Shown here: piece after piece, positions 9,001 through 17,322 of the stretch
Layout: the number at the start of each line of letters is the position of its first letter
How positions within the stretch are numbered: position 1 is the first letter of the stretch
Assembly: GCA_017440665.1 (NCBI GenBank)
Contig: JAFSGU010000036.1
Span: 1-36,125 of the forward strand
DNA: 36,125 nt
From: Clostridia bacterium
GTDB taxonomy: Bacteria > Bacillota > Clostridia > Oscillospirales > CAG-272
Direction: 5' to 3'
Made by a program: the position numbers and the translations under genes
Notes under the pieces: model-generated
The model's input: only the letters and a program-made list of their open reading frames with translations
Database searches by the model: none
What the model was told of the DNA's origin: nothing

Positions 9001-9251
9001 TCGGTCAGACTCTCGCAGGTAAGAGACTCGGTGAAGCTGTTGCTCTCATCGACGAGCTGAGTGAAGCAGACCTTGAGACCTACAAGGATGTGATCGCAGA
9101 GGCTAAGGCTCAGGCTAAGGCTGACGTTAAGGACATCGCAGGCATCGAGGCGGCTGCAGATGCACTCACAGCGGCTAACGCAGACCTCTTTAAGGCGGCT
9201 GCAGAAAAGCTTGACGACGCCGCAAAGTGGCTCGGCACTTACGATAACTGA
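6057..9251 (+). CDS. Giant secreted sugar-binding protein with N-terminal carbohydrate-binding-like domains
   Basis: A 1064-residue exported protein, first gene of the operon. ATG 6057 was chosen because AGAAGGAG precedes it and a typical signal peptide (SRKLLSLILAVLMTC..VAADE) follows. Residues about 75-245 and 290-530 are two beta-rich modules (YCLRLSYVPVETSSTVNVER; IYSLMFRFRQDTSS) resembling carbohydrate-binding modules, the second with a helical insertion. Residues about 570-960 are an extracellular solute-binding domain of the maltose/oligosaccharide type (VYGLPTSLDWNMMFYRKDIF, GSADAVCMVKS). The last 80 residues are helical and Ala/Lys/Glu-rich. There is no proper lipobox (LMTC has Thr at -1) and no SLH domain, so how it is held at the membrane is unclear. 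It delivers ligand to the downstream permeases; the glycan is not known. Confidence 0.85.
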   Translation: MSNTMSRKLLSLILAVLMTCSAFIVPVAADETTVGATDDAKSGTSSSLTDIKELMSTLTYDEYIESYKNAAKPEGVFPVDVTDYNVEKSTEDVKVLKDYKGKDYAIETAEGGTVTFNINVDKAGLYCLRLSYVPVETSSTVNVERILYVNGKVPFKEARNLVMNKKWANEYTENADGKLRFEVDQNGNEIRPDNNVVYEWQTFVLRDYNGFYNEPLCIYLEEGENTISLEGSRHGAVFADVELFSYEAPKSYEDVMAEYEKKGYKNAETSFTIDGETPVATSSNQIYPDNDPVSSATEPQSADSTMRNLIATSMVGEWLEYELPVTESGIYSLMFRFRQDTSSSPVNRKFYIDGEVPYDAAENIKFGYADKWQTGNATAADGKVFKVYLEKGVHTLRIEVTLGDVADMLRRANAVQTALNNDYLEILRLTGASPDEYRDYGFSRVMPDTMRDLVDQSKEIYELVDILESSGQKSESSSNLKQVADRVYSMGTDEDNVAKNLDGLKSDLSTLASWVSGMSGQFLEIDYITLQSPEAKVPKAEHGFFASTWFEIKKFFASFYVDYNSLAGAENTELKVKEPVEAWTAASRDHAQIIKDYANDTFTMDSGIPVTVKLVAAGTLLPSMLAGIGPDIALDGMTSTNQAIVSATGSIIDYAVRGAVLPIQDLEGYDEVKEWFPAAAFEPVTLYGDVYGLPTSLDWNMMFYRKDIFATLGIDVPQTWDDIMASVPVLQFNNMEVGLTRDTTTFATFIFQNGGEFWADGGMRVNFESNTSLEAFEYMTNMFTQYSLPLTYDALNRFKTGEIPLFLGTYITYNTITIFATELAGLWGFTAMPGTYDDEGNLNRTVVGSADAVCMVKSCDDVKNSWKFMQWYCGKDFQVSFSNELINILGEAGMKSVANKAALEELQWKKADREALLQQIDNVRCLPQYPGSYFISRYVDFAVNNAYNEGADPVESLLGYVSAINKEITRKRGEFGFETIEVGQTLAGKRLGEAVALIDELSEADLETYKDVIAEAKAQAKADVKDIAGIEAAADALTAANADLFKAAAEKLDDAAKWLGTYDN

Positions 9252-9285
9252 TAAGACAGGTAAATTTAGTTAAGGAGACAAACAA

Positions 9286-10227
9286 ATGGCTAATAAAAAA
9301 GAAAAAGTTGTCTCGCGTAAAGAAATGACGATGGCGCAGTGGACACTGCACCAGATGAACGTAAACAAGATCGGTTACATAATGATCGCTCCCTTTATGC
9401 TCCTCTTCCTCGTGTTCACCATCGTCCCCGTTGTTCTTTCTCTCGTAGTCAGCTTGACAAACTTCAACATGATCGAGTGGCCGGACTTCGTGTTCATGCA
9501 GAACTACGCAACTCTGTTCCTCGATGACGAGCTCTTTATCACGGCTCTCAAGAATACTCTGATATTCGCCGTAATCGTCGGTCCTATCGGTTACGTAATG
9601 TCATTCGTAGTCGCATGGTTCATCAATGAGCTTGCTCCTTCCATCCGTGCGATCGTAACTCTCGTATTCTACGCTCCCTCCATTTCCGGTAACGTATACA
9701 TCGTTTGGACCACCCTCTTCTCCGGTGACTCCAAGGGTTGGCTCAACGGTTGGCTCATGCAGCTCAACATCATCGACGCTCCCGTACAGTGGCTGACCAC
9801 GGCAGACTATATCATGCCGATATGTATCATGGTTGCTCTGTGGGGTTCACTCGGTATGGGCTTCCTTTCCAACATCGCCGGACTTCAGGGCGTTGACCGC
9901 AGCCTCTACGAGGCAGGTGCCATCGACGGTGTTACAAACCGTTGGCAGGAGGTTTGGTACATCACCCTTCCCAGCATGAAGCCTCAGCTCATGTTCGCGG
10001 CGGTAATGTCCATCACCGGTGCCTTCAACTTCGGTGGTATCGTAACCGCGCTCTGCGGATCCACACCTACCGACTACGTAGGTTACACAGTTGCTCACCA
10101 CATGAGTGAGTACGGTAGCGTACGTTGGGAGATGGGTTACGCCGCGGCGCTCAGCTTCCTCATGTTCCTCCTCGTATTCGGAGTGAACATCATCATCAAC
10201 AAATTACTTGCGAAGGTGGGACAGTGA
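9286..10227 (+). CDS. Sugar ABC transporter permease, MalF/LplB type (pair 1)
   Basis: A 313-residue inner-membrane permease with six likely transmembrane segments. The first (IGYIMIAPFMLLFLVFTIVP) follows a charged N-terminus. The EAA loop EAGAIDGVTNRWQEVWYITL contacts the ABC ATPase and marks the CUT1 (oligosaccharide) MalF-like group. Ribosome site AAGGAGAC lies 35 bp after the binding-protein gene, in the same operon. It should form a heterodimer with the next gene product. No ATPase gene lies in the operon, so a shared MsmX/MsmK-type ATPase elsewhere is inferred. Confidence 0.9.
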   Translation: MANKKEKVVSRKEMTMAQWTLHQMNVNKIGYIMIAPFMLLFLVFTIVPVVLSLVVSLTNFNMIEWPDFVFMQNYATLFLDDELFITALKNTLIFAVIVGPIGYVMSFVVAWFINELAPSIRAIVTLVFYAPSISGNVYIVWTTLFSGDSKGWLNGWLMQLNIIDAPVQWLTTADYIMPICIMVALWGSLGMGFLSNIAGLQGVDRSLYEAGAIDGVTNRWQEVWYITLPSMKPQLMFAAVMSITGAFNFGGIVTALCGSTPTDYVGYTVAHHMSEYGSVRWEMGYAAALSFLMFLLVFGVNIIINKLLAKVGQ

Positions 10228-10228
10228 T

Positions 10229-11101
10229 ATGAAGAAATTAAGAACCAGAAATCATAAAGTTGTCCTCAACCGTTCCAAGGGAGGCGACGGTGCCATCACC
10301 GTAATGCTTGCTATCATGGGCTTCTTCATGGTGCTTCCTCTCGTGTACACCATCTCTCAGTCACTGAAGCCTCTGACAGAGCTCTTCATCTTCCCTCCCA
10401 GATTCCTTCCCATTAAGCCTACACTGGTGAACTTCAAGAACCTGTTCTACCTTATGAACTTCTCTTGGGTTCCCTTCTCCAGATACATCTTCAACACAGT
10501 GTTCATCACCGTTGCCGGTGTATTCGGAAACCTTCTTCTTGCATCTCTCGCAGCTTACGCTATCGCGAAGATCGAATTCCCCGGAAGAAACTTCTGCTTC
10601 CAGGTAATTCAGAAGTCACTTATGATCGGTGCCGCTATCGGCGGTGAGATCACATACATCATCATCGCAAAAGCTCACCTCATGGATACATATTGGGCGC
10701 TCCTCCTTCCCGCTATCGCAGGTCCTACGGGTCTGTACCTCATGAAGCAGTTCATGGATACCAACGTGACCACAGCGATCCTCGAGTCCGCAAGACTTGA
10801 CGGTGCAAAGGAGTTCAGGATCTTCTGGTCCATCGCAATGCCTATGGTTAAGCCCGCTTGGCTCACACTTATCATGACAAGCTTCCAGGGCTACTGGCAG
10901 ATGGGTAGCTCCACATATATCTATTCAGAGCAGCTCAAGACTATCAACTACGCTATCGGTCAGATCACATCAGTCGGTGTAACCCGTCAGGGTGTTGCGG
11001 CTGCAGGTACAGTGTTCATCATGATCGTTCCGATCATCATCTTCATCGTATCTCAGAGTAACATCATCGAGACGATGGGATCCAGCGGTATGAAGGATTA
11101 A
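10229..11101 (+). CDS. Carbohydrate ABC transporter permease, MalG type (pair 1)
   Basis: A 290-residue MalG-like permease with six predicted transmembrane segments. The EAA loop is ESARLDGAKEFRIFWSIAMP. ATG 10229 was chosen: it lies one base after the previous stop codon, with AAGGTGGG upstream. A TTG at 10208 would add seven residues overlapping the upstream gene and has no ribosome site. It is translationally coupled to its partner permease. Confidence 0.9.
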   Translation: MKKLRTRNHKVVLNRSKGGDGAITVMLAIMGFFMVLPLVYTISQSLKPLTELFIFPPRFLPIKPTLVNFKNLFYLMNFSWVPFSRYIFNTVFITVAGVFGNLLLASLAAYAIAKIEFPGRNFCFQVIQKSLMIGAAIGGEITYIIIAKAHLMDTYWALLLPAIAGPTGLYLMKQFMDTNVTTAILESARLDGAKEFRIFWSIAMPMVKPAWLTLIMTSFQGYWQMGSSTYIYSEQLKTINYAIGQITSVGVTRQGVAAAGTVFIMIVPIIIFIVSQSNIIETMGSSGMKD

Positions 11102-11111
11102 GGAGGTCACA

Positions 11112-13253
11112 ATGAACAAGTTAATAAAGATCTTTGCGATCGGCCTCATGCTTCTCACGCTCCTTCCCATGGCGGTAGGTGCTGCGGCTCCCTATAAGAG
11201 CTACACCTACTCTCCCGCAGGCGAGCTTCTCAATTCCCCTAACGCATACGTTCCCGACATGAACGTTGATTCCGATTACATCGGCCTTGGCGATCTTCCC
11301 TTCGACGGTGCACGCGACCTGTTCGTTGGTCCCGACGAAAGAGTATACATCGCTGATACAGCCAACAACAGAATCCTCGTTCTTACAAGATACTACAAGC
11401 TGGATTACATCATCGAGACCTTCGTAAACGACTGGGGCGTTCCCGACAGACTCTCCAGCCCCGCAGGTGTATTCGTAAACGAAAAGAACATCTACGTTTG
11501 TGATACCAACAACAGCCGTATCGTTCTCTTCACCATCGACGGTGAATTCGTTAAGGTAATCGACCAGCCCGAGTCCAACCTCTTCGAGGAAGGCGCGATC
11601 TACAAGCCGATCGCCTGCGCTGTTGACCAGTACGGACGAATCTTCGTAGTATCCTCCACCACCTACCAGGGTGTTATCGTAATTAATGACAATGCTGAGT
11701 TCTTCGGCTTCATCGGTGCTCAGAGTGATACACTCTCTGCACTCCAGATCCTCTGGAGACGCTTCCAGACCAAGGAGCAGAGAGAGCAGCAGGAACAGGT
11801 TCTTGCAAAAGAGCTTAACAACATCACGATCGATAAGAACAACTTCATCTACGTAACAACTTCTGCTATTGATGAAGGTGAACTTATGGCTCAGATCACA
11901 AGCAAGGATCCCAAGACATCTCCCATTAAGAAGCTGAATGCTTCCGGTGCGGACGTTCTTAAGCGTAACGGTGACTTTGCTCCCTCCGGTGAGGTAAGAC
12001 TTAACGCTGCTCCCGGCGCAAAGATCCAGGGTGCGTCCAAGCTCGTTGACGTTGGCGTTGGTCCTGTAGGAACATGGTCCATTATCGACCAGAAGCGTTC
12101 CAAGATCTATACATACGACGAAAACGGTAACCTCCTCTTCGCTTTCGGTGACATGGGTGATACCGCAACCAGCCAGATCGGTAACGTATCTGAGATCGCG
12201 GCAGTTGCATATCAGGGCTCCAAGCTCCTCGTTCTTGATACTGCAAACGACAGCATCGTAGTTTACAGAAGAACTGAGTACGGTGACCTTCTTATCAACG
12301 CTCTCCAGAACGACGCGGACCGTAAGTTCGACGTTGCGAAGGACGACTGGACAGAGATCCTTAAGCGTAACATCAACTACAGCCTTGCATACCTCCAGCT
12401 CGGTAAGACCGAGGCCCGCGCAGGTAACTACGACGCGGCTATGGAGTACTTCCAGAAGATCAAGAATACGACCGATTACTCCTCCGCATACAAGGAGATC
12501 CGTTCCGAGTGGGCAAGCACATACTTCTGGATCATCCCCGTTGCAGTTGTTGTAATATTCTTCCTCGTAACCAAGTTCCTCGGCTATGCAGCTAAGGTAA
12601 ACCTCCGTGCTACGATGAAGATCGGACGCAAGAGCGTCAAGGAAGAGGTCCTCTACGCTTTCCATATCATATTCCATCCCTTCGACGGTTTCTGGGATCT
12701 GAAGCATGAAAAGCGCGGTTCAATGAAGTCAGCACTTGCGCTCCTTCTCTTCACTATCGTTGCGTTCTTCTACAAGTCCATCGGTACAGGCTATATCCAC
12801 AATCCCGACGATTCCCAGATGCTTACCGTAGTTGGTAACATCACAGCGGTTGTTGTTCCGCTTCTCCTCTGGGTAATCGCTAACTGGTGTATCACCACTC
12901 TCTTCGAGGGTGAAGGCAGCATGAAGGATATCTTCATCGCAACATGCTATGCACTCACTCCTCTGCCGATCATCATGATCCCCACAACGATCCTTTCCAA
13001 CGTGCTTCTTGCAAACGAAGCAGGTATCCTCAGCCTTCTCTACGCCCTCGGCTTTGTATGGCTCGGAATACTCCTCGTTCTCGGTATGATGATCACACAC
13101 GACTATTCAGTAGGTAAGAACATCCTCGCCTGCATCGCTACGATCGCGGGTATGGTATTCATCATGTTCATTGCCGTGCTGTTCTCAACACTTATGACCC
13201 AGATCATCAGCTTCATCTCAGATATCATAACTGAGCTGAGCTTCAGAATGTAA
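11112..13253 (+). CDS. NHL-repeat and YIP1-domain membrane protein
   Basis: A 713-residue protein. A signal peptide (residues 1-25) is followed by NHL-type beta-propeller blades at about 60-420 (for example DLFVGPDERVYIADTANNRI, GVFVNEKNIYVCDTNNSRI). Then comes a TPR-like helical pair (AYLQLGKTEARAGNYDAAME) and a transmembrane helix near 470. The C-terminal multi-pass domain (about 510-713) resembles YIP1 (FHPFDGFWDLKHEKRGS, then five hydrophobic helices). The propeller would face outside and the YIP1 part would sit in the membrane. It lies between the two permease pairs with a strong AAGGAGG site. To my knowledge similar NHL/YIP1 genes accompany DUF5696 and large binding-protein genes in other Firmicutes. 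A role as receptor, scaffold or load sensor is inference only. Confidence 0.82.
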   Translation: MNKLIKIFAIGLMLLTLLPMAVGAAAPYKSYTYSPAGELLNSPNAYVPDMNVDSDYIGLGDLPFDGARDLFVGPDERVYIADTANNRILVLTRYYKLDYIIETFVNDWGVPDRLSSPAGVFVNEKNIYVCDTNNSRIVLFTIDGEFVKVIDQPESNLFEEGAIYKPIACAVDQYGRIFVVSSTTYQGVIVINDNAEFFGFIGAQSDTLSALQILWRRFQTKEQREQQEQVLAKELNNITIDKNNFIYVTTSAIDEGELMAQITSKDPKTSPIKKLNASGADVLKRNGDFAPSGEVRLNAAPGAKIQGASKLVDVGVGPVGTWSIIDQKRSKIYTYDENGNLLFAFGDMGDTATSQIGNVSEIAAVAYQGSKLLVLDTANDSIVVYRRTEYGDLLINALQNDADRKFDVAKDDWTEILKRNINYSLAYLQLGKTEARAGNYDAAMEYFQKIKNTTDYSSAYKEIRSEWASTYFWIIPVAVVVIFFLVTKFLGYAAKVNLRATMKIGRKSVKEEVLYAFHIIFHPFDGFWDLKHEKRGSMKSALALLLFTIVAFFYKSIGTGYIHNPDDSQMLTVVGNITAVVVPLLLWVIANWCITTLFEGEGSMKDIFIATCYALTPLPIIMIPTTILSNVLLANEAGILSLLYALGFVWLGILLVLGMMITHDYSVGKNILACIATIAGMVFIMFIAVLFSTLMTQIISFISDIITELSFRM

Positions 13254-13271
13254 GTAGGGAGGAGATTTATA

Positions 13272-16200
13272 ATGAAATTCACTAAAATAATATCGACTGC
13301 CCTGGCTTGCGTGATTGCGTTTGGTTTTCTCACAGCATTCCCCCCGAAGGCAGCAGCGGCTGAGATCATCACAGCTCAGTCAGCCGGCTATATCACAGAA
13401 GACGGCAAGCCCAAGATCAGCTATACTGTAAATACCAGTAAGCTTAACGAGGACGGTACTCCCAACGAGGCGTACAGCTCCTTCAAGAGCCGTCAGGAAA
13501 AGCTCGATTCCATGATGTTCATCAAGACAGTGTCTGACATGGATATCTACTACGAGCCCTATACCGGTGAGGTTGCATTCGTAAACACTAAGACTGAAGA
13601 CGTGCTCTTCACCAACCCCTACGACCTGAACGACGGTTACTCCAAGTCTTCCGCGAAGACCAAGGAGCAGCTCCTCTCCCAGATCGTACTCACCTACCTC
13701 GACAACGAAAAGCTCGAAACATTCTACAGCTTCCAGGAAGCAGCAGAGCGTGAGCAGATCTCCATGAAGGAGATCAAGGGCGGTATCCGCGTTGAGTATC
13801 AGATCGGTGAGCCCGCTATCCAGCGTCTTACTCCCCGTATGATCAGCTATGAGCGTTTCCAGAAGTTCATCATCGAACCCATCGAGGCGTACATAGAAGA
13901 GATCAAGAAGGATCCCACTTACAACAGACGTCAGTTCGACTTTGAGCTTGAGTATGAGCGTCTTAAGGCTTACTACGTGCTCAAGGACCCCAACAACCCC
14001 AAGCTCTCCGAGCGTGCGGTTAAGGAAATGACAAAGGCGTTCCCCATTTGTAAGCAGTTCCCCATCTACGTTTGTGAAACAAACATTTCCGCAAACGAGC
14101 TTAAGACACTTGAGCGTCTCGTTAAGACCTGCTGCCCCAAGTACACATACGAAGAGCTTGACTTCGATAACCAGCAGACAGGCTTTAAGAATACCGACCA
14201 GTCTCCTCCCCGTTTCTCTATGGCTCTCGAATACAGAGTCAACGATGATAACACAGTTGACGTAACGCTTCCCGCGAACGGTATCTCCTTCGACGAAACA
14301 CTCTATCAGCTCCAGGATATCAGCATCCTTCCTTACATGGGAACAGGTAACAACGCATTCTCCGGTTACACCTTCCTTCCCGACGGTACAGGTACAATCT
14401 TCCGTTACGAGGATCTCACAGAGACCACGTACAAGGTATCCGGACAGATGTACGGCTCCGACTACGCTTACCACGAGATCAAGGGCACAAATGCTCAGAC
14501 CTTCCGTTATCCCGTATTCGGTACTGTAACGAACTACTCCGATCCCGTTGATATTTCCGGTACACCCGAAACAAAGATCTACGATAACGCAGGTGTTCTT
14601 GCGATCATCACAGAGGGTGACTCTCTTGCGACCATTACTACCGACCACGGTGGTGCGCTCCATCCTTATAACTCAGTTTACGCTACGTTTACTCCCCGCC
14701 CCAGTGACGAGTACAGCCTCGGCACATCCGGCGATGAGGCAAAGTGGACTGTAACTTCCTCCAGAAGATATACAGACAGCTACACCATCAAGTACGTAAT
14801 GCTCACCGATAAGGATGAGGACAGCTTCTCTCCCACATACATGGGCATGGCAGAGGCTTACCGTCAGTATCTTACTGACAACGGAGACCTTACAAAGCTT
14901 GAGGCTGATAAGGACGGACTTCCCCTCTACATCGAGTCCTTCGGTTCTATCGAAGGTACAGACAGAGTTCTCTCCTTCCCCGTAACCATCGACATTCCTC
15001 TTACTACTTTCGAGGATATCAAGACCATGAACGAAGAGCTTGCTGAGCTGGGTATCACCAACATCGGCTACAAGCTTACAGGCTTCGCAAACGGCGGTCT
15101 TGAGTCAACTGCTCCCTACAAGCTTGAGTGGGTCGACGTTCTCGGCGGCTCCGACGGCATGAAGGATCTCTCATCGTATGCTGATGAGAAGGGCATCTCC
15201 CTCTATCCCGAATTTGACTTTGCTTACGTTGATAAGCAGTCAAGCTTCGACGGCCTCAGCCTTAAGAAGCACGCTATTAAGACTATCGACGGCCGTTATA
15301 CCAGAAAGCAGATCTACGATTCCGGTTATCAGGCGTTCCAGCCCGTAGGCGGCGCTGCGATCTCCGCTTCCGTATTCGATTACTTCTGGGATAACCTCTC
15401 CAAGTCATACAACAAGTATGATATCGGTGCGATCTCTCTCTCCACACTCGGAAGTGACCTTAACTCCGACTTCGATAAGAAGGATCCTCACCACCGCGAA
15501 GATACCAAGGGCTTTACTGCAGAGCTTCTTGCAGATATCAGCGAGAACAACAAGGTCATGGTATCCGGCGGTAACGCATACACCGTTCCTTACGCTGACG
15601 TAATTACAGACGTTTCCCTCACATCCTCTGAGTACCTCAAGGCAAGTGCAACCGTTCCTTTCGTAGGTATCGTTCTTCACGGCTCCAAGGAATTCACAGG
15701 TACACCTCTTAACATGGAAGGTGATATCAGCGAGGCAATGCTCAACGCGATCGAAAACGGTGCAGGCGTATTCTTCACACTTTCCTACCAGAACACTCAG
15801 GAGCTCAAGGCTGACGAATATTGGAGCCAGTACTACTCCATCGCATACGACATCTGGAAGGAAGACGTTGTAGAGTACTACAATATCATGAACGAGGCTC
15901 TCGGCGACGTTCAGGATGCATACATCACAGGTCACAGCTTCATCGATCCTTACGATGCGACCCGTATCCCCGATGCGGATGAGCAGGCTGAGGACGAGGC
16001 TGATAAGGCTGAGATCGAAAAGTTCAATGAAGAGCTTAAGGCAAGCCTTGACAGAAGATATGAGCTCGCTTGCAAGAGAGCAGAGCGTCTCGGCAAGGAA
16101 GAACCCGACTACTTCATGTATGAGGCAGACTACGAGGTTGGCAAGAAGGAATTCGACACCACCGAAAAGTATAAGACTCAGACAGGTACAGTAGTAAACG

Positions 16201-16316
16201 TTGAGTACGAAAACGGCGTAGAGTTCATCCTTAACTACAACTCCTTCGACGTTAAGGTAGAGCTTGACGGCGCAGAGTACACAGTAGAAGCTATGGACTT
16301 CGTAAAAATTAACTGA
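13272..16316 (+). CDS. Secreted DUF5696-like protein, putative TIM-barrel glycan-active protein
   Basis: A 1014-residue exported protein with a signal peptide ending FPPKAAAAE. The N-terminal half holds helical and beta parts. About residues 350-530 (LPYMGTGNNAFSGYTFLPDG, TITTDHGGALHPYN) look like the sugar-binding beta domain that precedes barrel glycosidases. About 545-870 (LPLYIESFGSIEG, LGITNIGYKLTGF, GISLYPEFDFAYVD) have strand-helix alternation suggesting a TIM barrel. A charged helical segment and a small beta C-terminus follow. I assign it to DUF5696 from overall pattern and operon context, not from a profile search. Acidic residues such as those in PEFD could be catalytic (inference). 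It sits between the NHL/YIP1 gene and permease pair 2 with site GGGAGGAG, and probably processes or hands over glycan at the cell surface. Confidence 0.75.
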   Translation: MKFTKIISTALACVIAFGFLTAFPPKAAAAEIITAQSAGYITEDGKPKISYTVNTSKLNEDGTPNEAYSSFKSRQEKLDSMMFIKTVSDMDIYYEPYTGEVAFVNTKTEDVLFTNPYDLNDGYSKSSAKTKEQLLSQIVLTYLDNEKLETFYSFQEAAEREQISMKEIKGGIRVEYQIGEPAIQRLTPRMISYERFQKFIIEPIEAYIEEIKKDPTYNRRQFDFELEYERLKAYYVLKDPNNPKLSERAVKEMTKAFPICKQFPIYVCETNISANELKTLERLVKTCCPKYTYEELDFDNQQTGFKNTDQSPPRFSMALEYRVNDDNTVDVTLPANGISFDETLYQLQDISILPYMGTGNNAFSGYTFLPDGTGTIFRYEDLTETTYKVSGQMYGSDYAYHEIKGTNAQTFRYPVFGTVTNYSDPVDISGTPETKIYDNAGVLAIITEGDSLATITTDHGGALHPYNSVYATFTPRPSDEYSLGTSGDEAKWTVTSSRRYTDSYTIKYVMLTDKDEDSFSPTYMGMAEAYRQYLTDNGDLTKLEADKDGLPLYIESFGSIEGTDRVLSFPVTIDIPLTTFEDIKTMNEELAELGITNIGYKLTGFANGGLESTAPYKLEWVDVLGGSDGMKDLSSYADEKGISLYPEFDFAYVDKQSSFDGLSLKKHAIKTIDGRYTRKQIYDSGYQAFQPVGGAAISASVFDYFWDNLSKSYNKYDIGAISLSTLGSDLNSDFDKKDPHHREDTKGFTAELLADISENNKVMVSGGNAYTVPYADVITDVSLTSSEYLKASATVPFVGIVLHGSKEFTGTPLNMEGDISEAMLNAIENGAGVFFTLSYQNTQELKADEYWSQYYSIAYDIWKEDVVEYYNIMNEALGDVQDAYITGHSFIDPYDATRIPDADEQAEDEADKAEIEKFNEELKASLDRRYELACKRAERLGKEEPDYFMYEADYEVGKKEFDTTEKYKTQTGTVVNVEYENGVEFILNYNSFDVKVELDGAEYTVEAMDFVKIN

Positions 16317-16331
16317 TAGGAGGGCGAAAGA

Positions 16332-17303
16332 ATGAACAAAGTAATAGATAAAAAAGTAGCCCCCAAGAAGAATAAGAAGCCTGCATCCCTTGATGCAAAG
16401 AAGGCAAGAGCCGGATGGATATTCGTTCTCCCCTTCATTCTCGGATTCGTTCTTATTTATCTTCCCATCATCATCAACTCAATTCGTTTCAGCTTCAGTG
16501 AGATCAGAATTCTCACTGAAGGTGGATACGAGCTCGAATTCGTAGGTCTTACAAACTATAGCAACGCTATCTTCGTAGACCCCGGATTTACACAGGCGCT
16601 TGTAGCGGGTATGAAGCAGCTGATCATCGATATTCCCTGTATCGTCTTCTTCTCCCTCTTCATCGCTATCATCCTCAACCAGAAGATCCTCGGCCGTGCG
16701 GCATTCCGTGCAATCTTCTTCATCCCCGTTATCCTTACAACAGGTCTTATCGGACAGATCGACGCTAACAACGCGATGCTTCAGAACATGCAGTCCGGTT
16801 CAGCCAACATGGGTCTCGGCGAGGAAGAGAGCGCAACGTCTCAGATCCTCTCCGTTGTGGACGTACAGCAGCTCTTCGCCAACATGGCGATCGGTCAGGG
16901 ACTTGTTAAGTACGTAGTTGACGCGGTAAACAGTATCTTCGATATCGTTAACCGTTGCGGCGTACAGATGCTTATCTTCCTTTCCGGTCTTCAGTCTATC
17001 TCTCCCGCGATCTACGAGTCTTGCTCTATCGACGGTGCGAGCGGATGGGAGACATTCTGGAAGGTAACTCTTCCCATGGTAAGCCCCATGATCCTGGTAA
17101 ACACCATTTACACGGTAATCGACGCGTTCACCGCTTCCAAGAACACTGTAATGGCGTATATCGATAACGTATACAGCTCACAGGTCGGCGGTAACGTACT
17201 GTCCTCTGCAATGTCATGGATGTACTTCATGCTCGTAATCGCGATCATCGGTATCGTAGCGGCTATCCTCAGTACGTTCGTGTTCTATCAGAGAAGAGAC
17301 TAA
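16332..17303 (+). CDS. Sugar ABC transporter permease, MalF/LplB type (pair 2)
   Basis: A 323-residue CUT1 permease. The Lys-rich N-terminus is followed by GWIFVLPFILGFVLIYLPII as transmembrane helix 1. The EAA loop is ESCSIDGASGWETFWKVTLP. Compared with pair 1 it carries an inserted polar stretch of roughly 60 residues (NAMLQNMQSGSANMGLGEEE and onward) between middle membrane segments, probably a periplasm-side loop. Site TAGGAGGG lies 15 bp after the DUF5696-like gene, so it is in the same operon. Confidence 0.88.
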   Translation: MNKVIDKKVAPKKNKKPASLDAKKARAGWIFVLPFILGFVLIYLPIIINSIRFSFSEIRILTEGGYELEFVGLTNYSNAIFVDPGFTQALVAGMKQLIIDIPCIVFFSLFIAIILNQKILGRAAFRAIFFIPVILTTGLIGQIDANNAMLQNMQSGSANMGLGEEESATSQILSVVDVQQLFANMAIGQGLVKYVVDAVNSIFDIVNRCGVQMLIFLSGLQSISPAIYESCSIDGASGWETFWKVTLPMVSPMILVNTIYTVIDAFTASKNTVMAYIDNVYSSQVGGNVLSSAMSWMYFMLVIAIIGIVAAILSTFVFYQRRD

Positions 17304-17322
17304 GAAGGGGAGGTAGAAATTA

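Noticed and set aside
11121..12707. A 528-residue open frame on the minus strand
   Set aside because: It lies wholly opposite the NHL/YIP1 gene, has Cys/Val-rich composition typical of antisense frames in codon-biased genes, and no ribosome site or family match.
13380..14663. A 427-residue open frame on the minus strand
   Set aside because: Antisense shadow of the DUF5696-like gene, with low-information composition and no recognisable domain.
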